In this document: positions 1 through 8,549 of the stretch, in pieces | Position numbering within the stretch: the first letter of the stretch is position 1 | Layout of the letters: each line of letters opens with the position of its first letter | Source: JALHST01 sp038316335 | GTDB taxonomy: Bacteria; Bacteroidota; Bacteroidia; Flavobacteriales; Flavobacteriaceae | Length of the DNA: 64,000 bases | Direction: 5' to 3' | NCBI GenBank assembly: GCA_038316335.1 | Contig: JBBQAM010000002.1 | Span: 62,001 to 126,000, forward strand | The notes under the pieces: model-generated | The model's database searches: none | What the model was told of the DNA's origin: nothing | The model's input: only the letters and a program-made list of their open reading frames with translations | Made by a program: the position numbers and the translations under genes

Positions 1-886
1 CGAATATTTTGTGGTGGTCTGTGCTGGTACCAAACCAAAAGGGCTTACCGGGCCGTTGATGAATTTTGTGAATATTTTTTTTAATCTTTAATGCCTCGAG
101 TACATCTGGCAAATAATCAAATTTACCTTTGGAAACTCCTCCTGTAAAAACCAATACCTCATACTTTTTCAAGAATCCTGAAATTTTAGCATGCATGATT
201 TTAGGGTCATCTGGTACGTGGGCCAAGTCGGCACGTATTCCCCATTCCTGCAAACTGTGCTGTATTCCATAAACATTGGATCTTCGAATTTGATGCGGTT
301 TTGGCGCTTCTGTAATGGAGACCAATTCATCTCCCGTTGAAATGATTATCGTCCTAGGCATTTTTCGAACCTTTAGGGAGGCCTTTCCAATAGCTGCAGC
401 AATATTTATTTCGGCACTTGAAAGCCGCTTTCCCTTCTTTACTACCTGGGCGTTCTCTCGAATGTCAATCCCTTTAAAATGAATATTTTGATTGAAACGC
501 AGGGTATCGATTTGCAGTGTAGCCACTTGGTCCTTGATGACCACGTCCTCATATCTGATGACCGTATCGGTCTTTTGAGGCAAAATGGCACCAGTCATTA
601 CCTCGATGGCATGACATGGATCTTGCAATTCTTTTTGTGCAGTGCCTGCCGGGGCGATTGCTTCTATTTGAAAAGACCGTTGGCCGTTTTCAAAGGCCTT
701 GTAGGCAATGGCTAAACCGTCCATGGTTACTCGATCATAGGGCGGAAAATCACGGTCGGCGAATAAGTCTTCGGCCAAATAGGCGCCCATACAAGATTTG
801 AGGGGTCTTGTTTCGATTGTAAAACTACTGCTGTGTTCGGCCAAAATTTGCAAGGCCTGTTCATATGTAATCAAGGGTTCATCCAT
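1..886 (-). CDS. moeA: Molybdopterin molybdenumtransferase MoeA (3' end cut by window edge)
   Basis: MoeA inserts molybdate into adenylylated molybdopterin in the last step of molybdenum-cofactor synthesis. I translated the minus strand from the ATG at 886 down to base 1 and found no stop, so about 295 codons are visible and the C-terminus lies outside the window. Family hallmarks seen: PPYDRVTMDG near residue 48, MTGAILP, STGDELV near residue 185, the molybdopterin-binding stretch FTGGVSKGKFDY, and QRPGKPFWFG. The start lies 1 bp after the moaA stop, so the two genes form an operon. No frameshift is seen in the visible part. Confidence 0.93.
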   Translation of the reverse strand, partial: MDEPLITYEQALQILAEHSSSFTIETRPLKSCMGAYLAEDLFADRDFPPYDRVTMDGLAIAYKAFENGQRSFQIEAIAPAGTAQKELQDPCHAIEVMTGAILPQKTDTVIRYEDVVIKDQVATLQIDTLRFNQNIHFKGIDIRENAQVVKKGKRLSSAEINIAAAIGKASLKVRKMPRTIIISTGDELVSITEAPKPHQIRRSNVYGIQHSLQEWGIRADLAHVPDDPKIMHAKISGFLKKYEVLVFTGGVSKGKFDYLPDVLEALKIKKNIHKIHQRPGKPFWFGTSTDHHKIF

Positions 887-887
887 A

Positions 888-1871
888 CTATCCGCCAATA
901 GTACTCATACTTTCCAACACTTTGGCGTTGTCATTGCGAAGCGCTTCGGCCACAAATCCGTTCTTGGGCTTTAGTTTGATCAAATGTTGGAACTTTTCAG
1001 CTAATTCAATGTCGGTAGCCCCAGAACGCATGTAATCCTTGATATTGAAAACACCGCCATCATAAAGACATGTTTTAATATCGCCTTTTGATGAAATCCG
1101 AAGGCGGTTGCATGTATCACAGAAAGACCGAGTAAACGCAGCGATTACACCGATATTTCCGCGATAGCCAGGAATTTTATACAAACTTGCCGTATCTCCA
1201 TGATTAGATTCCATCTTTTGCAAGGTCGGAAAATGATCGTTAAGGTCCTTTAATATTTGCCGGGCATTGTACATTTCCGAGTTTTGTTTGTACCCTCCGT
1301 TAAATGGCATTTCTTCAATAAAGCGCACCTCGACCGGGTGGTCTTTGGCAAGCATAGCCATAGGAACAATATCTTGGCTATTGATGTCCGACATGATTAC
1401 GGCGTTGACCTTAACCTTAAACCCTTGTTCCATTAGCATATAGAGGGTTTGGATTACCTTTTTATAATCATCACGTCGGGTAATTTTTTTAAAACGATCT
1501 GGATCTAATGTATCTAAGCTTAAATTGATATTGGTAATTCCCAATTCAAGAAGTTGCGGGATATGCTTTTGAAGCAATGTTCCGTTCGAGGTGATATGGA
1601 TCGATTTGAAGGTTGAAAGCGCCGCAGTACTTTCGAGCAACTGCATGAAGTCTTTTCTTAAAAACGGTTCGCCACCTGTAAATCGTATCTTACGAAAGCC
1701 CAGATTTCCAAGCACCTCGAGCAATCTCGTAATTTCCTCATAACTTAGGAGCTGGGCTTTTGGTTCGTATGGAATCCCTTCCTTTGGCATACAGTAAAAA
1801 CAACGTAAATTGCACCGATCCGTAATGGCGATCCGTACATAATCAATTGCTCTATCGAATGAATCGGTCAT
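888..1871 (-). CDS. moaA: GTP 3',8-cyclase MoaA
   Basis: This is the radical-SAM enzyme that, with MoaC, converts GTP to cyclic pyranopterin monophosphate. The N-terminal cluster motif is C20-x3-C24-x2-C27 within TDRCNLRCFYCMP. The C-terminal second 4Fe-4S cluster is seen as CDTCNRLRISSKGDIKTC near residues 253-270. The protein ends in Gly-Gly, the conserved MoaA tail that reaches into the active site. At 327 aa it has the usual family length. It is the first gene of a moaA-moeA operon and is divergent from the xdhC-like gene across a 127-bp gap. moaC, moaD and moaE are not in the window. Confidence 0.97.
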   Translation of the reverse strand: MTDSFDRAIDYVRIAITDRCNLRCFYCMPKEGIPYEPKAQLLSYEEITRLLEVLGNLGFRKIRFTGGEPFLRKDFMQLLESTAALSTFKSIHITSNGTLLQKHIPQLLELGITNINLSLDTLDPDRFKKITRRDDYKKVIQTLYMLMEQGFKVKVNAVIMSDINSQDIVPMAMLAKDHPVEVRFIEEMPFNGGYKQNSEMYNARQILKDLNDHFPTLQKMESNHGDTASLYKIPGYRGNIGVIAAFTRSFCDTCNRLRISSKGDIKTCLYDGGVFNIKDYMRSGATDIELAEKFQHLIKLKPKNGFVAEALRNDNAKVLESMSTIGG

Positions 1872-1998
1872 TTTATTCCTGTATTTGCTATCTTGTCTGC
1901 AAAGATGAAGTATTCAAGATAGTGATTTTTGAAATTAAAGCTGCAAATTATTGAAAAGAACCCAATCATCGTGAAATATTGTCAAAACTTGTCAAAGC

Positions 1999-3009
1999 AT
2001 GACGCATGAACTAAAAAAAATTATTGAAACCTATTTGAAAAGCCGTAAACGACCGCAAAATGCCGTATTGGCTACGGTCGTTGCCTTAGAAGGTTCTTCG
2101 TATCGCAAACCGGGCGTGCGAATGCTGGTTTTCGAAAATGGTCAAATGATCGGTGCTGTAAGTGGAGGTTGTGTAGAAAAGGAGGTTTTCAGACAAGCCT
2201 TGACCGTCTTCAGGGATGGCATACCTAAGATAATGACCTATGATGGAAGGTACCGCTTGGGCTGTGAAGGCATCCTTTATATAGTGATCGAGCCATTTCA
2301 ACCAAGCGATGTATTTTTAGGCGTTTTTTTTAAAGCGATTAAGGACCGCTCCGAGTTTCAGATTGCTGCATATTACCAAAAGAAGGAAGGACCGAAATCG
2401 GGGGCCGGAACCATCTTCGAATTTAAGGATTCCCGTTTTGCCTTGCACCCGACAAATCAAATCGATCCTGATTTGGAGGTCTATACAGATCGGTTAAAAC
2501 CTTGTTTTAAGTTGGTGATCATTGGTGCTGAACATGATGCAGTTCAACTGTGTTTATTGGCGGGGCTTTTAGGCTGGGAAGTTACCATTGTGGCACATCC
2601 GTCGGAAGATAAGCAAATTTCAGATTTTCCAGGGGCATATGAAATTATAACCCCATTTCCTGAGGATTTAGATTGTGCCGGTATCGATATGCAGACTGCG
2701 GTAATTTTGATGACACATAGTTATGTCAAAGACCTACAATATTTAATCGCCTTACAAAAAAGTCGACACGCCTATATGGGAATCCTTGGACCCCAAAAGA
2801 GACGTGAAAAACTACTAAATGAGTTTTTGGAATTTTGTCCTGAAGTTACAGACGCTTTCTTTGCCTCTATGTATGGTCCGGCCGGATTGAACATAGGCGC
2901 TGAAACACCCCAGGAAATTGCATTGTCGATCCTTTCCGAGATATTGGCCGTCATTAATCAAAAATCCCCTATTTTTTTAAGGGATAAGGAGGGCGGCATT
3001 CACAGCTAG
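1999..3009 (+). CDS. XdhC/CoxI family molybdoenzyme maturation factor
   Basis: XdhC-type proteins bind molybdenum cofactor, oversee its sulfuration and hand it to xanthine-dehydrogenase-family enzymes. The N-terminal half carries the XdhC_CoxI signature (VALEGSSYRKPGVRM, GAVSGGCVEKEV at about residues 28-65). The C-terminal half is a Rossmann-like domain starting near residue 170 (KLVIIGAEHDA) and containing MGILGPQKRREKL. The length of 336 aa is normal for the fused two-domain form. It is divergent from moaA-moeA, which fits a shared role in molybdoenzyme assembly. The client dehydrogenase is not in this window. The ATG at 1999 is the only good start before the conserved region. Confidence 0.88.
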   Translation: MTHELKKIIETYLKSRKRPQNAVLATVVALEGSSYRKPGVRMLVFENGQMIGAVSGGCVEKEVFRQALTVFRDGIPKIMTYDGRYRLGCEGILYIVIEPFQPSDVFLGVFFKAIKDRSEFQIAAYYQKKEGPKSGAGTIFEFKDSRFALHPTNQIDPDLEVYTDRLKPCFKLVIIGAEHDAVQLCLLAGLLGWEVTIVAHPSEDKQISDFPGAYEIITPFPEDLDCAGIDMQTAVILMTHSYVKDLQYLIALQKSRHAYMGILGPQKRREKLLNEFLEFCPEVTDAFFASMYGPAGLNIGAETPQEIALSILSEILAVINQKSPIFLRDKEGGIHS

Positions 3010-3031
3010 ATATAAACGAATACTGGCAAGA

Positions 3032-4321
3032 CTATTCGCCTTCGTATTTTTTGGAATATCTTTTCCAAAGTTCGGTCTGATGGGTTTCCAAGGAAATGGC
3101 CCTGCCATCGATAAAGGCATTGGTCAACAGATTGGTACGCATATCCAGCGCATCCCCTTCAGAAATAAAAAGCGTTGCACTTTTTCCCACTTCCAAAGAG
3201 CCATAGTCGGCATCAATGCCCAAAATTTTGGCCGGGTTTAAAGTTATCAATTGCAAGGCCTTTTCCTTATTCATGCCTTGCCCGACTAGGTGCCCGGCAT
3301 AAAAAGGCAGGTTTCGCGTTTGAAAAACGGCCTCATCGCTATTTTGTATGCCAACCAAAAGACCTGCATCTGCCAGTAGTTTTGGAAGTTTGTATGGTAA
3401 GTCGTAATCATCATCTTCAAATTGTGGTAGATTGTGAGGTGCGCGCACCAATACGGCAACATTATTTTCCTTTAAAAAATCAGTTATTTTATAGGCATGG
3501 TAACCACCAACCAATACCACATGCTTTATACCGTTGTTTTTTGCCATGGTCACGGCATCTATAATTTCCTTTTCGCCATTGGCTGAAATATATAACTTTT
3601 GGGAGCCGTTAAAAAGCCCTTGCATGGCTGCAAATGGGGCATTTACGGCTTTTGCGGTATCTTTACCGTAAGCCTCTGAATTTTGAATGAAAGTCGTCAC
3701 CTCCAAGACCTGTTTTTGATACTCCTTATTGGGCTGATAACCTCGGTCTTCACCCATCCACCATCTTCCCCTACGGAATGAATCGGGCCAGTTAAGGTGT
3801 ATACCATCATCTACTTTTACCGTGGCATCCTCCCAGTTCCATGCATCGAACTGCATAATGGTCGATGTACCAGAAATACGTCCACCAACTGGAGTAATCT
3901 GGCCTAAAAGCACCCCATTGGGTCGCATGCTTTCGACCACTTTACTTTCGGCATTATAGGCAATCTGACTTCGCACATGTGGTAAAAGGTCTCCCAGTTC
4001 ACTTTGATCATCGCTTGCCCTTACCGCATCTATCTCCACCAGTCCTAATTTAGTGGCCGTGGCGATAAAGCCTGGATAGACATGCTTTCCTTTCGCCTCT
4101 ATAATGATTCCTTTCGTTGGGGTACTAGTGTCGCCAATGGCCAAAATCTTTCCATTTTCCAAAACGATTGTACCGTGTTCCAAAACGTTGCCATTGCCTA
4201 CATGAATTGTTGCATCCTGAATGGTAATAGGTTCACTTTGTTTTGCAGCCGGGGTCTGCTGATTGAACCCTTGAAATGTGAAGCTAAGGGCAAGTGTTGA
4301 GAGATATAGTGCTTTTTTCAT
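3032..4321 (-). CDS. Secreted amidohydrolase-like protein, metal ligands apparently missing
   Basis: This is an amidohydrolase-superfamily relative of 429 aa. The reading frame is open to 4408, but I place the start at 4321 because MKKALYLSTLALSFTFQGF is a clear signal peptide; the upstream residues overlap the neighbouring gene. The N-terminal composite beta domain is normal (ITIQDATIHVGNG, GKILAIGD, GKHVYPGFIA), and the C-terminal NPAKILGIDADYGSLEVGKSATL is typical of the fold. After strand 1, where HxH metal ligands should be, the sequence reads FIATATKLG. A catalytic role is therefore doubtful. It follows the larger amidohydrolase gene by 22 bp, so the pair is probably co-transcribed and may act as partners. 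Confidence 0.85.
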   Translation of the reverse strand: MKKALYLSTLALSFTFQGFNQQTPAAKQSEPITIQDATIHVGNGNVLEHGTIVLENGKILAIGDTSTPTKGIIIEAKGKHVYPGFIATATKLGLVEIDAVRASDDQSELGDLLPHVRSQIAYNAESKVVESMRPNGVLLGQITPVGGRISGTSTIMQFDAWNWEDATVKVDDGIHLNWPDSFRRGRWWMGEDRGYQPNKEYQKQVLEVTTFIQNSEAYGKDTAKAVNAPFAAMQGLFNGSQKLYISANGEKEIIDAVTMAKNNGIKHVVLVGGYHAYKITDFLKENNVAVLVRAPHNLPQFEDDDYDLPYKLPKLLADAGLLVGIQNSDEAVFQTRNLPFYAGHLVGQGMNKEKALQLITLNPAKILGIDADYGSLEVGKSATLFISEGDALDMRTNLLTNAFIDGRAISLETHQTELWKRYSKKYEGE

Positions 4322-4343
4322 TTTTTTGTCTTTATTATCCGAA

Positions 4344-7298
4344 TTATAGGCTATCACAGTTGAATCGTTCTTTCTTCTTGGGACTTGGTCCCTTAGCGTC
4401 TCCGCCACCTGCTTTTGCCTTCATCATCATATTGATTAATTCGCTCCTTTCTTTTTTAATGGCTTCCCTTTGCGCCTTGTCTTTGTCTAGGTCAAAATAG
4501 GTAGCACCTTCAATAATCGTTTTCTCGGCTTTTGCGGCCACTGAAAGCGGATTATCGGTCCATAAAACCAAATCGGCATCCTTCCCTTCCTTAATACTTC
4601 CAACACGTGAATCAAGATGTAACAGTTTCGCAGGATTGATGGTGACCATTTTCCAAGCCTCCAACTCTGTCATACCACCATATTTGATGGTCTTTGCCGC
4701 CTCTTGGTTTAGTCGGCGCGACATTTCGGCATCATCGCTATTAATAGCTACGGTAACACCTTCGTCGTGCATAATGGCTGCATTATAAGGGATTGCATCG
4801 TTTACTTCAAATTTGTACGCCCACCAGTCGCTAAATGTAGATCCGCCGACTCCGTGGGCTGCCATTTTATCCGCAACTTTATAACCTTCAAGAATGTGGG
4901 TGAAGGTATTGATCCTAAAATTGAATTTTTCTGCCACTTTCATCATCATGTTGATTTCACTTTGCACGTATGAATGGCATGTTATAAACCGTTGACCGTT
5001 CAAGACTTCCGCCAAAGTTTCCATTTCTTCATCATAACGGTATGGCTGACCACTTTTCTTTTTAGCATCATATTCCTTGGCACGTTGAAAATAATCGATA
5101 AATACCTGTTCCACACCCATGCGCGATTGTGGAAAACGATTATGACTGTCCCAATTACTTTGTTTTACATTCTCCCCAAGGGCAAATTTTATAAATTTAG
5201 GGGCGTTGGAATAAATCATATTCTTCGCGCTTTCTCCCCACTTTAATTTTAATAGTGCCGACCTACCACCAATGGGGTTTGCCGAACCATGTAATAATTG
5301 AATGGAGGTCACACCACCGGCCAAATCCCGATAAATATCCATGTCTGTAGGATCAACAACGTCTTCCATATTTACTTCTGCCGACGAATTTTGACCAGCC
5401 TCGTTGATAGCTAACGCCGCAATATGGCTGTGTTCATCAATAATGCCGGCAGTCAAGTATTTTCCTTTGGCATCGATTACCTTGGCACTTCCATCGCTTA
5501 GATTTTGACCTATTTTGGCAATTTTGCCATTTTTTACCAATACATCCGTATTTTCAAGGTTCCCAGCCTCTTCACTGGTCCAGACCGTTGCATTTTTGAT
5601 CAACAGATTTTCCATTTTGGGTAGTGTCGAATATCCGTATCCGACATTCGGGAAGGTCACGGCAAGAGCGCTATTTCCTTCCTCGGATTCGTCCTCTTTT
5701 TTGTCCTTCTCTTCAAATGGGGCATTTTTAATGGCACGATACGAAGCTTCCGTTCCGTCGGGCAGCACCATCAATCCTGTAAGTGGCCCTGCAGCTGTTT
5801 CTACCAAACCGGTCATACGATAATTTTTCGCACCCTTATCGGACGAAAACGTAATATCCAACCAGTTTTCGGCATAACTGAGATTTGATTTTAATGCCAT
5901 CGTATCCTGCTTGATTTCGAGCTTTGGTTTGCCAGGCTCGCCGGTAATTGAAACCTTGAATTGATTTCCTCCGGCTGAAAGATCATAATCACCGCGAATG
6001 TCTATAAGTCGCATGTCGTTGACAATATTCTGAGTTCCCTGAACCCAATTTTCGAAAAGGGTGGTCTTATCATCAAACAGCTCACCTGAAGTTATCAAAA
6101 AGTTTGCTAGGGAGCCTATATTAAGAGAGCCGATTTGGTCTGATTTCCCCAAAATTTGGGCAGGAACGGTGGTCAATGCCTCTAATGCCTTGGTTTTGGA
6201 AAGACCATAGGCTACTGATTTCAATACATTCTTTTTAAAATCGGAAGTAGACTTTAATCCGTTCATAGTGAACGCAAATAGCACGCCGTTTTCAGCTACC
6301 ACCCTCGGATTGGATGGGGCTTGTTTCCACTGGCGCAAATCTTTGATTGAAAAATAATTGGCTTGATACGGATTCGATACGTCCGATGGTTCTGGAAAAG
6401 TCAATGGTAGGATCAATTTGGCATTGGTCGCTTTCACATCGGCAATCCTTTCATACTCATCGCCACCGCCTAAAATAGTATATTGAATTCCAAATTTATC
6501 GCCAATTGCATCTGCACGCATGACATTTCCCTTATCTCCTGCGGCAAAAATCTGAATCAGGCCCTTGTGGTTGTTCAAGGCTTCCAAAGACCTGTCGATA
6601 GTACTGACATTCCCTTTTCCGTACCAATCGGCATCATAATACATTTGTCGTAGTAAGGCCATAGCGCCCATCAATGATGTCGGGTACGATTGGTTTTTTG
6701 CAACACTCTTTTCAAAGGAAAAATATTGTGCCGATTCGTCTGATACGATGCGATCAGCATCTGTTCCTGCACCGTTTAGTGCAATTAAGACCCCAGTCCC
6801 ACGGGCAATACCATCCTCGATATGTGAATTGACGACGCCAAAACCTAGATCACGTAGCGTATTTGCACTTTTGTCATCATATTTAAAAACGGAGGTTGCA
6901 TCATTCTCGGGCATAATGTGGTCGTTCCAATAATAGCCCTCGCGAACAGGATCAAAATCTGCTGAGCGTCGACCTTGTGAATCCTTTTTCGGCTTTTCTA
7001 CCCCAAAATCAGAAAAGACATCGATAAACGAAGGATACACATACTTACCCTTTAAATCGATAATCACTGTATTTTTTGGTAGCCCAACCGATTTTCCTAC
7101 CTGAACGACCTTTCCGTTTTGAATGAGTAGGGTGCCATTATCGACAATCTGTGACGGAGTCACATAGATCTTGCCATTGATAAAGGCCGTATAATTTGTA
7201 TTCTTTGCTTTTACGCCATCGTTTTTAGGAAAATAGTCTTGGGAAAATAAGGTAAAAGTGCATAAAAGGAAGGACAGGGCGAACAATCGCATTTTCAT
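4344..7298 (-). CDS. Secreted double amidohydrolase protein (degenerate plus intact domain)
   Basis: A 984-aa exported protein with two amidohydrolase-type regions. I choose the ATG at 7298 because it opens the signal peptide MKMRLFALSFLLCTFTLFSQ; the frame is open to 7439, but that extension reads like untranslated sequence. The first region (about residues 30-440) has the composite beta domain (INGKIYV, GKYVYPSFID) but FSDFG in place of the HxH ligands. The second region (about 560-960) looks intact: DEHSHIA near residue 620, then FITCHSY, FTHILEGY and INSDDAEM, which supply the expected His, His and Asp ligands, and a C-terminal NPAKLLHLDSRVGSIKEGKDADLVLW. It is probably an imidazolonepropionase- or dipeptidase-like hydrolase; the substrate is unknown. 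Confidence 0.88.
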   Translation of the reverse strand: MKMRLFALSFLLCTFTLFSQDYFPKNDGVKAKNTNYTAFINGKIYVTPSQIVDNGTLLIQNGKVVQVGKSVGLPKNTVIIDLKGKYVYPSFIDVFSDFGVEKPKKDSQGRRSADFDPVREGYYWNDHIMPENDATSVFKYDDKSANTLRDLGFGVVNSHIEDGIARGTGVLIALNGAGTDADRIVSDESAQYFSFEKSVAKNQSYPTSLMGAMALLRQMYYDADWYGKGNVSTIDRSLEALNNHKGLIQIFAAGDKGNVMRADAIGDKFGIQYTILGGGDEYERIADVKATNAKLILPLTFPEPSDVSNPYQANYFSIKDLRQWKQAPSNPRVVAENGVLFAFTMNGLKSTSDFKKNVLKSVAYGLSKTKALEALTTVPAQILGKSDQIGSLNIGSLANFLITSGELFDDKTTLFENWVQGTQNIVNDMRLIDIRGDYDLSAGGNQFKVSITGEPGKPKLEIKQDTMALKSNLSYAENWLDITFSSDKGAKNYRMTGLVETAAGPLTGLMVLPDGTEASYRAIKNAPFEEKDKKEDESEEGNSALAVTFPNVGYGYSTLPKMENLLIKNATVWTSEEAGNLENTDVLVKNGKIAKIGQNLSDGSAKVIDAKGKYLTAGIIDEHSHIAALAINEAGQNSSAEVNMEDVVDPTDMDIYRDLAGGVTSIQLLHGSANPIGGRSALLKLKWGESAKNMIYSNAPKFIKFALGENVKQSNWDSHNRFPQSRMGVEQVFIDYFQRAKEYDAKKKSGQPYRYDEEMETLAEVLNGQRFITCHSYVQSEINMMMKVAEKFNFRINTFTHILEGYKVADKMAAHGVGGSTFSDWWAYKFEVNDAIPYNAAIMHDEGVTVAINSDDAEMSRRLNQEAAKTIKYGGMTELEAWKMVTINPAKLLHLDSRVGSIKEGKDADLVLWTDNPLSVAAKAEKTIIEGATYFDLDKDKAQREAIKKERSELINMMMKAKAGGGDAKGPSPKKKERFNCDSL

Positions 7299-7407
7299 AT
7301 AGTTCTGTATTATTTGAATTAGTCGCTCTAAAAATAAGTTAAGTAGTGGGAATTTTACTAGAGAAATCGATATTTTAACGTTTTTAAATAGTATGTAGGG
7401 GTTGCGA

Positions 7408-8475
7408 TCATAAAGGGCGCTCCTTGTAGTAATTGACATAAAGTGAAACCACCGAATTATAGCTCATAATTCCTTTAGTCTGATTATTAGACTTTAAAAA
7501 AATATCAAAAGCCGATTTAAATAGGGGTTCCATAGGATTTTCATAGGCCATCCAGAAGGTATACATTTCCTCAAAATTTTTCTTGACTCCTTGGTTCAAA
7601 AGGGCGTACTGTTGATTGAATTGGGTTTCATCATTGGCACGTAAATCAGACAGGCAATACGAAAGAGCATAGGCGTAGGCCGCATATTTGAAATAAATAT
7701 CATCGTTGCCTACAGTCGCTAAATACCCTATGAAATTGGTTACATCCTCGGCCGAATAACCCAATTGATGTCCGATCTCATGGCCACATACTACTGGATA
7801 TCGGAAGAGGGGAAGCTTCCCATTGACTTGGGCTTCGTTGGTAAAAGGGTTCAGGTACCCCGCATACCCCATATACGTCAAGGGGAGACTATAAATCGAT
7901 TTCTTTAGACTGGGTGCATCATATTTTAAAAACGGGAAGCGTTTGCCCAATACATCGAATCCTTTAAGCGTTTTATCAAAAATCTGTTTTTTCGAATACG
8001 GTATTTGCACGGCCTTCGTTGAATCAGAGGTTATGGCAACATGTATCTGATTGGTCCTGATCGTCAATTTCTGCACAAACGCTAGCAAATCTTCTTGTGT
8101 ATATGAGTTCGGCAAATCGAATTTTTGGGATATCGGGACGCGGTAATAATTTAGGCCCCACATAAAATGAAATGTAAAATAGGCCACCGAAAGTGCCATT
8201 ATGATAGTTCGTACAAATGACAAGGGTTTCATTCTTATTTGTTTCCTATTTCGAACCACATATCCGATAGCCAGGAGCGCAAGGAGCGTATAGAGCACAT
8301 CGCCTACCGAGAAAGGGACCCAACCGAACAAATAGCGAAAAAATTTGGAAACCAGGGGATAGAGGCCCTTACTATAGTATTTTTCAATTGAATCAGGATA
8401 AGAGCCCCACCATTTGACCAGTATGATTTGGGGGAGGAGCGATAGTGCAATTGCGTTTTTAAATCGTGAGCCCAT
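7408..8475 (-). CDS. DUF3810 membrane protein with HExxH motif
   Basis: A 355-aa member of the DUF3810 family. The N-terminal part has about three hydrophobic segments (residues 8-22, 55-72 and 88-108). The rest is a globular domain with GHEIGHQLGYSAEDVTNF, a zinc-metallopeptidase HExxH motif near residue 233 followed by a possible third-ligand Glu (SAED). This suggests a membrane-anchored zinc peptidase; the function is not established. It lies 109 bp upstream of the secreted amidohydrolase gene on the same strand and may head that transcript. A TATTTTTG box ends 5 nt before the ATG at 8475, predicting a leaderless mRNA. Confidence 0.82.
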   Translation of the reverse strand: MGSRFKNAIALSLLPQIILVKWWGSYPDSIEKYYSKGLYPLVSKFFRYLFGWVPFSVGDVLYTLLALLAIGYVVRNRKQIRMKPLSFVRTIIMALSVAYFTFHFMWGLNYYRVPISQKFDLPNSYTQEDLLAFVQKLTIRTNQIHVAITSDSTKAVQIPYSKKQIFDKTLKGFDVLGKRFPFLKYDAPSLKKSIYSLPLTYMGYAGYLNPFTNEAQVNGKLPLFRYPVVCGHEIGHQLGYSAEDVTNFIGYLATVGNDDIYFKYAAYAYALSYCLSDLRANDETQFNQQYALLNQGVKKNFEEMYTFWMAYENPMEPLFKSAFDIFLKSNNQTKGIMSYNSVVSLYVNYYKERPL

Positions 8476-8480
8476 GCAAT

Positions 8481-8488
8481 CAAAAATA
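8481..8488 (-). promoter_or_regulatory. -7 box (TATTTTTG) of the DUF3810 gene, 5 nt before ATG
   Basis: On the minus strand the sequence reads TATTTTTG-attgc-ATG. It matches the Bacteroidota -7 consensus TAnnTTTG. Because transcription normally starts a few nucleotides after this box, the transcript would begin at or very near the start codon. Confidence 0.5.
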
Positions 8489-8521
8489 AGTAATAATGCC
8501 CCATTTTAGTTTTTCAAACTG

Positions 8522-8529
8522 TATTTTTG
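8522..8529 (+). promoter_or_regulatory. -7 box (TATTTTTG) of pepD
   Basis: TATTTTTG lies 20 nt before the pepD ATG at 8550. I see no clear TTG-type -33 element at the usual distance, so this is a motif match only. Confidence 0.4.
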
Positions 8530-8549
8530 GTCGAAAATAGGGCAATTCT

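Noticed and set aside
7299..7439. N-terminal extension of the large amidohydrolase
   Set aside because: The extension overlaps the end of the DUF3810 gene and would hide the signal peptide that begins at 7298.
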